In this document: in pieces, positions 5,641 through 5,700 of the stretch | Layout: each line of letters opens with the position of its first letter | How positions within the stretch are numbered: position 1 is the stretch's first letter | NCBI GenBank assembly: GCA_023481335.1 | Contig: JAMCWI010000012.1 | Coordinates: forward strand, 1 to 5,700 | DNA: 5,700 nucleotides | Direction: 5' to 3' | Source of the DNA: Bacillota bacterium | GTDB lineage: Bacteria > Bacillota > Desulfotomaculia > Desulfotomaculales > Desulfotomaculaceae | The notes under the pieces: generated by a model | What the model saw: the letters and a program-made list of their open reading frames with translations, nothing else | What the model was told of the DNA's origin: nothing | Database searches by the model: none | Position numbers and translations under genes: made by a program

Positions 5641-5700
5641 AAAATAACAAGTATGAGGATATAAATGCTTTTGTATTCATTGGATAAGGGGGTAAAGGGT
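5641..5700 (-). repeat. Right arm of the perfect 60-bp inverted repeat, running off the window edge
   Basis: Exact reverse complement of 5260-5319 with no mismatch over 60 bases. The repeat may continue beyond the window. It begins abruptly at 5641: the base before it (G5640) does not pair with A5320. A short ATG frame from 5665 inside it is only the antisense of the membrane-protein gene. Confidence 0.95.

Noticed and set aside
5665..5700. ATG with a GAGGAT ribosome-like site just after the strong promoter, resembling a new gene start at the window end
   Set aside because: The sequence is the exact antisense of the membrane-protein gene. If the inverted copy continues, the frame would stop after 18 codons.

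Overview
The window looks like a piece of accessory genome from a Gram-positive, probably clostridial (Firmicutes) anaerobe. This is an inference from strong GGAGG-type Shine-Dalgarno sites, frequent TTG/GTG starts, a stand-alone flavin reductase-like protein and a 'transporter suffix' membrane protein. No rRNA or other taxonomic marker is present. Base composition changes from gene to gene: the helicase and the last membrane gene are AT-rich, while the IS4 transposase and flavin reductase are clearly GC-richer. This fits a patchwork assembled by transfer and insertion.

Left part (1-1707): the last 55 codons of an upstream gene resemble the C-terminal end of OLD-family ATP-dependent nucleases. 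They overlap by ATGA the start of a complete UvrD/Rep-type helicase of 513 aa. Such a nuclease-helicase pair is the arrangement of the Gabija anti-phage system (GajA/GajB). Only GajB is complete here. Directly after it lies a complete-looking IS4-family insertion sequence (about 1766-3253) with matching 21-bp ends (18/21). Its transposase has an intact D-D-E triad and YREK signature, but the open reading frame ends 20 nt outside the detectable right repeat.

Middle (3276-5058): a small flavin reductase-like protein (3350-3838) starts at a TTG after a near-perfect Shine-Dalgarno. It is followed by an imperfect long hairpin without a U-tract. Next comes the remnant of a second, unrelated DDE transposase (4099-5058), broken by two single-base frameshifts of opposite sign and lacking the C-terminal catalytic part. 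Its start is preceded by a hairpin that would bury its own Shine-Dalgarno in read-through transcripts.

Right part (5059-5700): a 100-aa two-helix membrane protein of the transporter-suffix type (5132-5434), then 206 nt of non-coding DNA with a perfect 13-bp GC-rich hairpin and a very good sigma-A promoter (TTGCGG-17-TATAAT). The last 60 bases of the window are an exact reverse complement of positions 5260-5319, inside the membrane-protein gene, and the match runs off the window edge. This fold-back is the most unusual structure in the window. It is either an assembly or amplification chimera, a recent inverted duplication, or a pair of long inverted repeats around a 321-bp promoter-bearing segment.
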